A model generated the notes under the pieces. That model ran no database searches, was not told the origin of the DNA, and saw only the letters and a list, made by a program, of their open reading frames with translations. Positions 1-12,592 of a DNA stretch of 64,000 bases are shown one piece after another. The translations under genes and the position numbers were made by a program. Every line of letters starts with the position of its first letter. Within the stretch, counting starts at the first letter, position 1. Source of the DNA: Manis javanica (taxonomy: Eukaryota; Chordata; Mammalia; Pholidota; Manidae); the NCBI RefSeq assembly GCF_040802235.1, contig NC_133174.1:81862647-81926646 (forward strand). The letters run 5' to 3'.

Positions 1-380
1 CATGTTAATGATTTTTATTTTGAAATATCTTTCAGGAAGATTCTAAAGGTCGAATTCATTTGAATCTTTCTCTGGTGTGTTCGTAATTTTACTTTCAACC
101 AAGTTCCTTTGATGTTTCATATTTGTATGCAGTGCCCTCTAGCGCCCAGAAGCTCTTCTCTCTGGAGCTGCTCAGCCCCTGGAGCAATGTTGGGGGTCAC
201 AGGGGAGCAGTGTTGGTTCCGTGTTCTGTGAGGTTTATTCTTTTCTCCAGGTGTATGTAGTCTGGAGCAGCCTTCTTTCCTCTTGCTCTTTCAGGATTGG
301 TTGTATTAATTATATTTCCATATTCTATGTGGTTTTAGGAGGAAGCCTCTGTCTCACCCTTCATGGCACCATCTTTAATC
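1..380 (-). mobile_element. L1 5' UTR end, minus strand, continues left of window
   Basis: The sequence matches the 5' UTR of the L1 at 31180-37480, segment by segment (compare 36372-36590 and 37325-37480), including the same terminus near the word atctttaatc. The 5' end is therefore at about 380 and the body lies outside the window to the left. No ORF is preserved. The match is direct; the L1 assignment rests on the downstream ORF1/ORF2 in the better copy. Confidence 0.8.
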
Positions 381-617
381 CAATTCCCAGTTTAAGAACT
401 TTGACTTACTGATATTTCTGTAATCCAAAAGTGGGAAAAGAAACAGTATTCAGAAAATGTCTCTTAGGAAAATGGAGAGTTTCTGTAAATTACATGTTAG
501 CATTCATCATGCCTGCATTTTAAGGCATTGGGTTGCACCTGATTTTACTCTAGGCATATATATACCCCATTATAACATTTATAATGTTGAAGAATAGAAT
601 ATGCTATGGGCATAAAC

Positions 618-1075
618 ACGCAAAGGTGACCCTTAATGAGTCACACTGTCCTACATTCCCTTCCCTTGGAGTGGAAGTAGAGTCTGTAACTTGTTTCTAG
701 TAATAGAATATGGCAAATATGATGGAATGTCACTTCTTTGATTAGGTTATATTATATGAGACTTCATTTACAAGATTGAAATGAAATATTCTCTTGTTGG
801 GCTAAAAAAGTAAGCTGTCAATTTGTGACAGAGCTATGTGGCAACTGCAGGTAAATAGTCTATAAGAGTTGGATGACAGCCTAAAAGAAAATAGCAATTT
901 TAGTCTGACAACCAAAAAAAACAACTAGGTGAGCTTGGAAGAGGTTTTCTAGAAAGAAATATATCCTACCCAACATAGTGATTGCAGTCTTATGAGACTT
1001 TGAGCTAAGGACTGAATTAAGCCCCGCTTAGACTTCTGAACCATGGACAGAAACTGTGATATAATAAATAGGTGA
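618..1075 (+). mobile_element. Old LTR remnant (MaLR/MLT1-like)
   Basis: This region contains the order of short blocks I associate with mammalian MaLR-type LTRs: a segment on 'gaatatggcaaa' and 'gatggaatgtcacttc', then 'gtgagcttggaag', then 'gattgcagtcttatgagac', ending near 'acagaaactgtgatataataaat' with a poly(A)-signal-like AATAAA. It is heavily diverged and has no internal retroviral coding sequence. The family name is tentative. Confidence 0.45.
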
Positions 1076-2321
1076 TGTTTTCATCTCCTTGAAATGTTAT
1101 TTTGTAACTGTGGGAGTGATAGAGTCAGCCGGTCAGGCTTACAGCAACAATTTTCAAAACTAACAAAAATCTATTGCAGAATAGTTATAAGGCATTTTGG
1201 GAGTAAATGTCTATAGATTTTCTGTGGATATTGGTGAAGAATTATTACATTTGATGTTTTGTTGAGCCCTGTTGACATTATACCCATCAACTCTGTGCCT
1301 TCAGATCTATTTCAGTCATCTTTAAAATTTAGGTTAAGAAGCATATACACATTAACACATACACAATTACAATTTTTAGTGTTATTAATAACTTTGTTGT
1401 GAAGTATAAATAAAGAAAAATTCCATTATTGAGGACAACCACTCTGGACACTGATGTATTCACCAGCATGGTAATATCAGTAACGTTGAAAAACACTAAT
1501 AAAAATACATTAATATTAACATATACAATATAAATTATCAGTAACACATAACCATGAAAACAAGACCCCCATGCTGCTTCAAAATAATTGTTTATTAACT
1601 ACATTAGAATTAAAATGTCAGAATTTAGATGAGATTTGTATAATTATAAATGTGCACAGACTTCAGTTATTTGCTGGAAGACCAGGGATTGCATTACAGT
1701 TTTCCAGAGAGGAAATAATCCCTTTATAGTATTATTATTGATGGGGAAAACTGAAAACTTTCTCAATATCACTGTTATTTCACAAAGAGCACAGCAAAAT
1801 TTAACTTCAGTGAGAGAAACAAAGCACTTGGCAGTTTATAAAAACCCACTCAGGTTATCCTTTAATCAATATTTTATTTTTGAGATGTTTAACTCCTCCC
1901 ACAAACAAATATCCTAAAATCCTTTTAAACAGAAAAAGATCTAGAAAAAAATTTAATAAGTAGTATTACATGATGTGTAAAATCCACTTCATAGCATGAA
2001 CCAACATTTTTAATATTCTTTATTACACACCTGTTCACTTAGCAATGTAATGTTCATCTACTGTAATGGAGAATCAGTATATGGTCTGAACTTTCTTTTA
2101 TCAGTAGATATTTAATAAATATCTGTTCATTGCATATTGGAATATTTTTAATTTAGTATGCTTCACCTGAAGCAACAGAATCAGAAAATATGAAACATTA
2201 TTGTTCATTTCCATAGTGGTTAAATTTATGTGTGAAGTTGCTAGGCCACATTACCCAGATATTTAGTCAAACACCAGTCTAGATGCTGCTGTCAGAGTAT
2301 CTTTTAAATGAGGTTAATGTT
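1076..2321. other. AT-rich DNA, nothing recognised
   Basis: Only short chance ORFs are present, with no recognisable protein motif, RNA or clear repeat. It ends at the left target-site copy of the next L1. Confidence 0.5.
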
Positions 2322-2336
2322 TAAATCAGTAGACTT

Positions 2337-5300
2337 TCTTTCTTTTTGTTGATTGAAGTAGAGTTGATACACAATATTATGTTGGTTTCAAGTATACAAC
2401 ACAGTGACTTGACACGTACACACATTATTGAATCCTCAGCACAACTTGTGAAGTTACCATCTGTTAACAGAAAGACATTACAGGACCAATGACAATATTC
2501 TCCCTGCTCCACTTCCATTCCCATGGTCAAATTCTATGATGACTGTGATTTTGTGCCTCCTTATCCCCTACATGGGCTCAACCAACCCACCACAATCCTA
2601 CCCCATGGTAACCACCAGTCAGTTGTAAGTGTTTATGAGACTACTAGTGTTTTTATCATTTTGTTTTACTTGTTTTCAGATTCCACAAATAAGTAAAATC
2701 ATTCTGCATTTGTCTTTCTGGCTTATTTCATGTAGCATAATATCTTCCAGGTTCATCCATGTTGTCCCAGATGACAGGATTTCCTTCTTATTTATGGCTG
2801 AATAATACTGCATTGTATATATGTACCACAACTTCTTTATCCATTCAACTATTAACAGACATCTGTTGCTTCCATATCTTGGCTATTATAAATAATGCAG
2901 CAATAAGCAGAGAGGTGAACATCTTTACAAATAAAAGATTTTGTTTTCTTCAGGTAAATTCCTAGAAGTAGAGTAGCTAGGTCATATGATATTTCTATTT
3001 TCATTTTTTTAGATACCTCCATACTACTTTCCACAATGGCTGTACCAATAGACATTCCAACTAAGAGAGGGGAGCATTTCTTTTTCTCCACAACCTTGCC
3101 AACACTTGTTATGTCTTTTCTTTTGAACAGAAGCCATTCTAACTGTTATGAAAAAATAACTCCTTATTGGTGTGAGTTGATATCTCATTGTGGCTTTAAT
3201 TTGCATTTCTCTGATGACAAGCGATGTGGAGCATCTTTTCATTGTGGTTTTGATTTGTATTTCCCTGATGATTGGTACTGTGGAGTATTTTTCATGTGCT
3301 TGTTGGCCATTTGTTTTTGTCCTTTGGAAAATGTCTATTCAGGACCTCTACCCATTTTTAATCAGGTTATTTGTTCTTTTGGTGTTGAATCACATGAGTT
3401 TGTTACATGTTTTTTATGTTAACCTCTTATTGGATAAATCATTTACAAATATATTCTCCCAATGGTAGGTTGCTTTTTTGTTTTGTTGATAGTATCCTTT
3501 GCTGTACAGTTTTTTAGTTTGATGTAGTCCCACTTGTTCATACTTTATTTTGTTTCCCTTGCCTAAGGAGATGTATCCAGCAAAAAACTTGTTCATGTTT
3601 ATGTTCAAGATAATTTTGCCTATGTTTTATTCTAAGAGTTTTATGGTTTCATGTCCCACATGGAGGTCTTTAATCCATTTTGAGTTTACTTTTATGTATG
3701 GAGTTAGAGAGTAATCCAGTTTCATTCTCTTGCATGTAGCTGTCCAGTTTTCCCAACACCATTTATTGAAGACACTCTTTTCCCCATTTCATATTCATGG
3801 CTGATTTATCATATATTAATTGACCATATATGTTGGATTTATTTCTTGGCTCTCTATTCTTTTCCATTGATCTAAGGGTCAGTTTTTGTGTGAGTAACAT
3901 ATTGTTTTGATTACTGTAGCTTTATAGAATAGCTTGAAGTCAGAAAGCATAATACACCCTGCTTTGTTCTTCTTTCTCAAGAACGCTTTGCCTATTTGGG
4001 GTCTTTTGTAGTTCCATATGAATTTTAGGATTATTTGCTCTAGTTCATTAAAAAATGCCATTGGTACTATGATAGGAATTGGTTTGAATCTGAAAATTGC
4101 TTTGGGGGCAGAATAGTCATTTTGACAACATTAATTCTTCCTATCCATCAGCATAGCATATATTTCCTTTTATTTCTGTCTTCTTTAATTTCTCCCATGA
4201 GTGTTTTATAGTTTTCAGAGTACAGGCTGTTCATCTCCTTGGTTAGGTTTTTTCCTAGGTATTTTATTCTTTTAGATGCAATCATAAATGGAATTGTTTT
4301 TCCAATTTCTCTTTCTGCTAGTGTGTTTAGTAGACAGAAATTCAATGGATTTCTATATATTTGTTTTGTATCTTGTGACTTTGCTGAATCCAGTTATTAG
4401 TTCTACATTATTTTTGTGGAATCTTAAGGATTTTCTATATATAGTACCATATCATCTGCAGATACTTATAATTTTACTCCTTCCTTAGCAATTTGGATGC
4501 TTTTCATCTAACTTGTCTGATTACCATGGCCAGGATTTCCAGTATGTGTTGAATAAAAGTGGTGAGAAATAATTTATTTCCAATCTTAGAGGAAAAGCTT
4601 TCAGGTTTTCACCAATATGATGTTGGCTGTGGTTTTGTCATATATAACCTTTATTATGTTGAGATAGGTTCTCTCTATACTCATTTTGTTGAGTTTCCAT
4701 CATGAATAGATGTTGAGTTTTGTCAAAAGCATTTTCAGCATCTATTGAGATAATCACATGGTTTTTTTCCTTCTTTTGGTTATTGTGGTATATCATGTTG
4801 ATTGATTTATGAACATTGTAAAGTCCTTGCTTCCCTGTAATAAATCTCACTTCATTATGATGGATGATCCTTTTTATGCATTTTTTATTTTGGTTTGCTA
4901 ATATTTTGTTGAGTATTTTTACATCCATATTCATCAGAGATACTGCTCTATATTTTCTTCTTTTGTAGTGTCTTTATATGGTTTTGGTATTAGAGTGATG
5001 CTGGCCTCATAGAATGAGTTTGGAAGTACTCCCTCCTCTTTCACTTTTTGGAATACTTCAAGAAGGATGGGTATTAGCTCTTCTTAAAATGTTTGGTAGA
5101 ATTCAGCTGTAAAATTATCCATATCTGGCCATTTGTTTTTAAGTAATTTTTGATTACCAATTTCATTTCATTTCTGGTAGTTGGTCTATTCAGTTTTTCT
5201 GTTTCTTCCTGGGTCAGTCTTGGAAGGCTGTATTTTTCTAGAAAGTTGTCCATTTCTTCTAGGTTGTCCAATTTATTGACATGTAGTTTTTAATAATATT

Positions 5301-8300
5301 ATCTAATAATTCTTTGTATTTCTTTGATGTCCATTGTGATTATTCCTTCTTTGTTTCTGATTTGGTTTATGTGTGTACACTCTTTTTCTTGATAAGTCTT
5401 GCTAGGGGGTTATCTATTTTGTTTATTTACTCAAAGAACCAGCTCCTGGTTTCACTGAATTTTTCTATTGTTTATTCTTCTCTATTTTATTTATTTCTGC
5501 TCTGATCTTTATTATGTACCTCCTTCTACTGACTTTGGGTTTCAGTTGTTCTTATTTTTCTAGTTTCTTTAGTTGTGAGTTTGGACTGTTTATTTGGGAT
5601 TTTGCTCATTTCTTGAGCTAGGTCTGTATTTCTATGTACTCACTTTGAACCACTTCTGTGACATCCCATATATTTCAAACTGTTGTATTCTTTCTCATTT
5701 GTCTCCATATATTTCTTGATTTCTTTGTTTTGTTCATTGATCCATTGATTATTGAGAAGAATATTGGTTAGCTTCCATGCATTTGTGGGGTTTTTTAATT
5801 TGTGTAATTTATTTCTAGTTTCATACAATTGGGATCTGAAAACAAGTTTGATACAATTTCAGTCATTTTGAGTTTATTGATTCACTCTGCTTTCTAATAT
5901 GTGATGTATTCTGGGAAATGTTCCATGTGCACTTGAGAACCTGCTGCTTTTGGGTGGAATGTTCTGTAGATATCTGCTAAGTCCATCTGATCTAATGTAC
6001 TGCTTGGTGTTTGTTTATTTTCTGGCTGGTTGATCTGTCCATTGATATATGTGGTGTGTCATAATCTGCTAATATGGTTGTGTTTCTATCTCTATCTTTA
6101 ATTGTGTTAGTATTTGTTTTACATATTTAGGTGACCCTGTGGTGCACAGATATTTACAATTACTATACTCTCTTGTTGGACTGACCCCTTTATCATTATG
6201 TAATGTCCTTCCTTGTCTCTTGTTACTTTCTTTCTTTTGAAGCTATTTTGTCTGATATAAGTACTACTATTCCTGCTTTTTTTCTCCTTACTAATTGCAT
6301 GAAATATCTTTTTCCTTTCCTCCACTTTCAGTCTATTTATATTTTTAGGTCTTAAATAGGTCTCTTGTGGGAAGCATATAGACGGATCTTGTTCTTTATC
6401 TATTCTGCCACCCTTTGTCTTTTCATTGGTGCATTTAGTCCATTTAGATTTAAAGTAATTTTTGATAGGTATGTCCTTATTGCCATTTTATTAATTGTTT
6501 TCTGTTTTTTTTTTGTAGTTCCTATCTGATCCTTTATTCCTCTGTTATAGTCTTGTCATTTGATGCTTTTCTTTAGTATTATGCTTGGATTTTTCTTTAA
6601 TTTTTTGTGTCTATTACCATCTTTAGGTTTGTTGTTACCAGAAGGTTCATAGGTATTTTCCTAAATATGTAAGTCTATGTTAAGTTGATGATCACTCTAT
6701 TTCAAACACAATCTAAATGTACTACTTCTTAAATTCTTCCTCCTCCACACTTGATGTAAAGATATCATAATCTACAATTTTTTTACCCCTTGACTGATTT
6801 TGTATATAGTTATTTTACTACTTTTGTTCTTTTTAATTTCATACTTGTTTAAGTAATTGGTCTATTACCTTTACTATAGGTTTGTTTTCACTGATTAAAA
6901 ATATTTAGACTTAAGAACATTTCCATCTATAGAAGTCTCTTTAACATATCCTGTAAGGCCTGTTTAATGATGGTGAAATATTTTAACTTTTGTTCCTCTG
7001 GGAAACTTAATCTCTCCTTCAATTCTGAATGATAACTTTGCTGGGTAGAAGATTCTTGGTTAAAGGTCCTTCTGTTTCAATACATTAAATATTTTATGCC
7101 ACTCTCTTCTGGCCTGTAAAGTTCTGCTGAGAAATCTTCTGATATCTTAATGGGGTTTCCCTTATGAGTAGTTTTTTGCCTCTCTCTAGATGCTTTCACT
7201 ACATTCTCCTTAACCTTAATCTTTGTCATGTTAATGTATGTCTTGGTGTTGTCTTCCTTGGGTTCCTTTTGTTAGCAATTCTGTGTGCTTCTAGAATCTA
7301 GATGCCAATTTCTTTCCCCAGATTGGGGAAGTTTTCTGCAATTATTTCTTCAAAAAACTTTCTACTTTTTTGTCTCCCTCTTCTCTTTAGGTACTTATAT
7401 TATGCAAATATTATTCCATTTGGAATGATCACACAGTTCTCCCAGAATCTTTTCATTTTAAAAATTATTTTTTCTCTTTGTTCCTCATCTTAGTTGTTTT
7501 CCTCTCCTCTATTTCCCAAATCTTTTATTTTTTCCTCTACTCCAGCAGTCTACTATTCATTTCTTCCATTGTATTTTTCATTTCAGTTATTATATTCTCC
7601 AACTCTGAGTGGCTCTTTTCCAAATTTTCTATCTCTTTGTTGAAATTATCACTGAGATCATCAATTCTTATCCAAAGTCAGTGAATATCTTTAAGACTGT
7701 TACTTTGAAATCTTTATCAAGAAGATTTGGGATATCCATTTTATTTAGCCCTCTTTCTGGTATCTTATTTTCTTTTGTTTGGAACATATTCTTCTGCCTC
7801 CTTTTATTGTCTGGGTTTCTGTCTTTCTTCCTTTGTATTGGAAAGATCCTCTATGTTTCCTGGTCTAGAGAGTAATGACTTTATGAAGAATGCATCCTGT
7901 GGTGCCCAAAAGCTCAAGACTCTGCTCAGCAGTGCCTTGTTCTCCTTTAAGGTGGAGCCACAGTTGCTGTTGGTGGGCTTTAGCAGTGTTCCCTTTCTGC
8001 CTGTCTTCTGGCAGTGGCTTATGTCTGTCAGTCAAAGCTAAGGACTCTCTTCTGAAGGCCATTTGTATATTCTTTGATACTTCAGCTGAGATTCATTGTG
8101 GGCAGTGCTACCCTCTCCATGCCAGGCAACAATGGAAGCCTCTGCTAGGAAGGGTGGGCCATGTGGGCCAGGTGCACTGGAAAGGTCCCTACAGGGATTA
8201 GCCACCAGCAAGGGAGCTGGAAAGTTTAAAGCTGGCTCCTGCAATTCCCCCACCACCTGTGCTGTAGGAGGACCAGGAAAACTTGGAAAGTACCCACCTG

Positions 8301-9009
8301 CCTGCCATGCAGCAAAGTTTGACCACTGTTGGGTCCAGTGGGCCAGGAAGAATAGGTGCATAGGGAAATGTACCACAGGTCTGAGCTGCCAGTGAAGGAG
8401 ATGAAGCATTTGGAGCTGGCTCCTGTGAGCACCCAACCAGTTCATCTAAGGGAGCACTGGAGGAGTGTCATCTACCTGCTCTTTCTCCTCCAGAGAGAGT
8501 TCCTTCCAACCCCAACTCCTCTGATACACTTCCCACTGCTGGTAAATCTTTCAAACTACCACCTCTGTGTTGGGTCTCAGTGAGACCAATGGAGTGTGCC
8601 TGTCCTTCACAAGTGACAGGAGTCTTGACCTCCCTGTGTGCTCCAACTCTCCCTGTTGTAGAGCCCATTAATCAGCAAGGCGCAATGCAATGTGGACTTA
8701 TGTTCTTGGAGCATATCTCCAGGGCCAGATGGGCAGGATTCTTGCGCACTTATCTCTTCCTTGCTCCATTCCTCTCCCTTCTGCTTGTGGGTTGGGATGG
8801 GGAAAGGCTTCTACCCCAATTGATTTGTGCTGTACCACTTTACCCTTTGCCATGTGGTCTTCCCTTTTTCACTAGGTATAGATGTTCTGTTCTTCAATCT
8901 TTAGGTCATTTTCAGGGCTGGTTGCATTTACTATAGTTGCTTCCTTGCTGTGTACATGGGAGGACATTTCTGCCTTGTCTTCCTACTTTGACATCTTTTT
9001 CCATAATTG
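2337..9009 (-). mobile_element. Essentially full-length L1 (about 6.7 kb) with 15-bp target-site duplication
   Basis: Read on the minus strand, the order is 5' UTR (about 9009-7880), ORF1 remnants (about 7700-7040), ORF2 remnants (about 6330-2850) and a 3' UTR ending near 2337. The direct repeat taaatcagtagactt occurs at 2322-2336 and 9010-9024, exactly at the two ends, so both insertion boundaries are seen. ORF2 fragments show endonuclease-like sequence (6119-6325), reverse-transcriptase-like sequence (4638-5271) and C-terminal sequence (2852-4061), broken by many stops and frameshifts. It cannot encode a working protein. Its 3' UTR differs from that of the copies at 24.4, 31.2, 38.7 and 57.9 kb, so it belongs to another, probably older, L1 subfamily. 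Confidence 0.92.
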
Positions 9010-9164
9010 TAAATCAGTAGACTTAGTAAGGGAGATTTACCTCCATAATGTTTCAAGGAAGCTCAGTGAGCTGTAAAACCCAGAAAGATAATATAATGAA
9101 ATCAGGAAATACATGAACAAAATGAGAAGTTTAACAGAGGGATAGAAATCATAAAAATGAACCA

Positions 9165-9485
9165 CACAGAAATTGATGGCCCTTACTCAATCAGTTGAAG
9201 ACCGTAAGAAAAAAACCCCTGAGATCTCTCAAGGAAAAGAGAATTCTTCCTCTAGATTGTTCTTGGATTTGAGCTGCAAAATCAAGAACTCTTTTTTGGG
9301 TCTCCAGTCTGTTATTGTACCCTGCAGATTTCGAAATTTCCTGTTTTCACAGTTGTGTGAGCCAATTCTTCAGCCTACTCTCTTTCTTTCCCTCTCTCTC
9401 TCATTACACATACACACACACATACACACACAAACATCTTACATCTCTTTGGTTATTTTTCTTTGGAGAACTCTGACTAGTACAG
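9165..9485 (+). mobile_element. ERVL/MaLR-type LTR remnant
   Basis: The sequence matches the late part of an ERVL-type LTR: a 'gtgagccaattctt' segment, a pyrimidine and CA-rich stretch (9380-9436), then 'tttctttggagaactctgactagtaca'. It is immediately followed by a primer-binding-site-like sequence, which supports the LTR reading and orientation. The left boundary is approximate. Confidence 0.55.
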
Positions 9486-9489
9486 ATTC

Positions 9490-9507
9490 TGGTACCACAA
9501 TTGGTTC
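9490..9507 (+). promoter_or_regulatory. tRNA-Leu-type primer binding site remnant
   Basis: It starts TGGTACC a few bases after the LTR end, the core expected for priming by tRNA-Leu in ERVL elements. The rest of the 18 bases has decayed. It supports an ERVL insertion of which little internal sequence survives. Confidence 0.45.
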
Positions 9508-9683
9508 TAGAGGAATAGAATCCTAAGGATGAATTTTCTGAATAGATTGTGGGGTATCTGGAATTAGTATATGTTTTGAATTTGAGTCCATTTTTTTAGA
9601 TGTAACTATTACAAGTATATATTGTGAGGTTTCCTTTCTCCTTCTCTTAGTTACAGTCTTGTGATAAAAAGAAGTACCCAAAA

Positions 9684-9818
9684 AAAAAGGGCTTCTGTCG
9701 TGAGTGGCACACGTGGGGCAGCTCGTATGCTCTTCGTGCGGAATCGACATCAAGAGATTTCGGAAGCATAATTTTTTGGTACTTGGGCAGCTAGTGATCG
9801 TTGGTCCTGGCGCCCCCC
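9684..9818 (+). pseudogene. RNU11: Processed pseudogene of U11 minor-spliceosome snRNA
   Basis: The sequence follows U11 snRNA from its 5' end (five A then gggcttctgtcg, the region that pairs with the U12-type 5' splice site) to its 3' end (gatcgttggtcc then ggcgcc). The Sm-site-like aattttttgg lies at 9770-9779. Several substitutions fall in the middle (for example the stretch at 9711-9742). It is followed by about 27 A (9819-9845). The duplicated target aaaaagaagtaccca occurs at 9666-9680 and 9841-9855. Full length, poly(A) tail and 15-bp duplication mean that L1 machinery copied the RNA into DNA here, within an old L1 fragment. No promoter (DSE/PSE) came with it, so it is presumably silent. 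U11 recognition is from memory of the human RNA. Confidence 0.93.
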
Positions 9819-9855
9819 AAAAAAAAAAAAAAAAAAAAAAAAAAAGAAGTACCCA

Positions 9856-11110
9856 GTTTTAATGTAATTCAGTTTCTCATTTTTCCCCTTTATGATTAGT
9901 GCTTTCATGGTCCTATTTAAGAATTCTATGTCTACTTCAAGTATTTGAAGATATACTGCTGATGTTTTCTTGTAAGTTTAATGATCTTTTTCCCATAATT
10001 AGATTTACAATTCTTCCAGAACTGATGTTTGTTATAGGTGTCAGAATTTATGCTTATCCATATGTAAGTCCATTTGACCCATATCATGTACTGAAAAAAG
10101 TAGTCTTTTCCAATGCACTGCAGTATTGCCTTTGTCCCAAATCATTTAATAACATGTGTAGATCTGTTTCTGTGCTCCATTTTTATTGCATTAATTGTTC
10201 ATATATGTAGAAATTTTACATAGTTTTTATTAATTTTTTATACTAGGTCATGATATCTGTTAGTGTACACCCTCCATTTTTGTTATTTTTCATGTCTAAC
10301 TCACTATCCTTAACTCTTTGCATTTCCATATATATATTAAACTAAGTATGTCAGTTTTGAAAAAATTCTGCTGGTGTTTAGATTTATATCTTGAATCTTA
10401 AACCTTAGATACATTTTGAGAGAATTTACAACTTTACAATTTTGAAACTTCCAAACTTTGAATAGAATTTATCCCTCCATTCATTTTTTCTTCCTTAGTT
10501 TCTCTGTAAACTACTTTTTTGTTATTGTTTTCATTGCAAATATCTTACACATCTAATTAGATTTAATTTTATGGATACTTGATGTTTTTTATCATGTAAT
10601 TGGTGTCATTTTTAAAAGTTCATGTTTTACTTTGTGATTGGCATATAGAAACAAAATTCATTTTTTTATATTGGCCTTGTATATAAAAATCATGACATAG
10701 TCCCTAATAATTTCGATTATTCTATGTGTGAATATTTTAAAGAAAACATAAAATTTGAAGATTTTATTTTATTTTTCCATACTTATTATGTTGTTTCTTG
10801 TTTTTGCCATATTTCATTACCTGGGACCACACTGAATAGAAGTGAGGAGAGTGTGCTTTCATTCCCCATTCCAAATCTTAGGTTGGATGATTAAATATTA
10901 GCTGTAGTTTTTGAAAATGTCTTTGACCACATTGAAGCTTTCTTTCCCACCATTCCTTGGCTAATATTTTTAATTTAGAAAAAGTGATTAAATTTTATCA
11001 AGTATACTTTTAATTATTTAAAGTAACCATATTTTTCTGTTAATGAGGTGAATTACATTGATGAGTTTTTCAGTTTTTAGCCACCTTAAACACATAATAA
11101 ATCCTACTTC
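9856..11110 (-). mobile_element. Old L1 ORF2 3'-half fragment, interrupted at the left by the U11 pseudogene
   Basis: On the minus strand this resembles the C-terminal half of L1 ORF2: segments near 10080-10145 and 10360-10450 correspond to the blocks seen at 3760-3900 and 4080-4140 in the better-preserved L1. It probably extends left to about 9600, with the U11 copy inserted into it. It is very diverged with no ORF. Confidence 0.65.
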
Positions 11111-12592
11111 ATTGTGATGTATTTTATTTATTTTAAAATAATTCTAGATTCACAGGAAATGGCAAAGAGAATAGAGAGAGGTCCTCTGTACCTTTCATCT
11201 AGTTTCCCCTCAAGAGTTACATCTTATGTAACAATTGTACCCAAACCAGGAAATTTACATTGCATGTATAGTGCTATGCCAATTGTCCAATGTTTACATG
11301 TAACCACCACCAGGTAATTTCAAAGTCTGTCTTCTACTTCAGATTCTTATGTTTGATTCAGGCTGATGTTGATGCTTTCTGTTGCATATTTCATTCATTG
11401 CTTGTGTTCTTCATCTCCAGAATTTCTGTGTGGTTCATTTTTATGATTTCTATCCCTCTGTTAAACTTCTCATTTTGTTCATGTATTTCCTGATTTCATT
11501 ATATTATCTTTCTGGGTTTTACAGCTCGCTGAGCTTCCTTGAAACAACTATTTGGAAATTTTATTGGGCAAATCACATATATCCATTTCCTTGGAGTTGG
11601 TTCTGGCAAAATTATTGTATTCCTTTGGGGTTTTCATGTTTCCTTGATATTTGTGTTCTTTGTATTTGAAGAATCAATCTTTTCAGGTCTTACTGGTGTT
11701 GAGAGAGAATTACCTTACACTGGCCCTGTTAGGGATTCTAAGGCTTTCTCAGACCTCTTCTGTGAATATGCTTGCTCCATAATTATTCCCTCTTGTGTGG
11801 GAATTCTTAAGATTATACGCCTTCTCTCAGTCCTGCAAAGCCAGGCTGGGTGCTGTAAGCCTGTTTTGCTTTCCTAGGGGGGTTTTGAATGTTCAAGTTT
11901 GTAACGTTTTTCCCAATCCCATGGATTCAGGTTAGCTTTCTTCACACCTCAGTAGCCACCTGCAATGGCTTGTTCTCACTGCCATTGGGAGTGCACCTAG
12001 GGAACCATCCAGGGGATGGGAAATGTGTCTGTGTGTGGTGAGGCACACAGAATATTGCAGCTGCCTGTGGACCAGTTAGGGGGATCCAAAGGCAAGTCAC
12101 CCTCGGTGGCATGTTACAGTCTTCCTGATGGAGTCTGTGACATACTTGATAGGGTCCCTGTCCCTTTGATTCTCTCCAAGAGCCCTGTCTGCTATTCCTC
12201 CATCTGCTTCCTGCTTCCCAGTCACATGGCACACCTTAGTATTCTGGATAAGGCAAGAAAGAAGTGGGTCTTTTTGGCTTCACCCCCTTGGGAAGATGGG
12301 TACTCACATACTCCCACTTTTTCCATGGGAAAATAAATGAGCCAAGAAGTTCTCACTACTGAGCTGTACCACAGCCTTCAGCAAGGGATAATGTGGGTAA
12401 AGTAAAACTGTTCCTCTTACATTCTTGAATGCATGGAATCTCATATTTTTCTTTGCTCCAATGCTGTGCTAGAAATTCTGTACTGGATTACTGGACTTTC
12501 ACAAAGTCTCTCTCATACATGAATGGTTTTCTTAATGGGTGTTATTTGTGGGGAAGATCTTAGAAAATTCTATTCCACCATGATGATGACAT
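11111..12592 (-). mobile_element. Old L1 or HAL1-like fragment
   Basis: The left end (11111-11320) resembles an old L1M 3' UTR, comparable to 17857-18010. The right part (11340-12592) resembles L1 ORF1/5' UTR sequence and ends with a L1-like 5' terminus near 'tattccaccatgatgatga'. ORF2 is missing between them. Such an ORF1-without-ORF2 layout is known for HAL1 ('half-L1') elements; an internally deleted L1 would look the same. Confidence 0.45.

Noticed and set aside
8038-8936. Several ORFs of 60-135 codons on both strands
   Set aside because: They lie in the GC-richer 5' UTR of the L1 at 2337-9009 and overlap each other in different frames.
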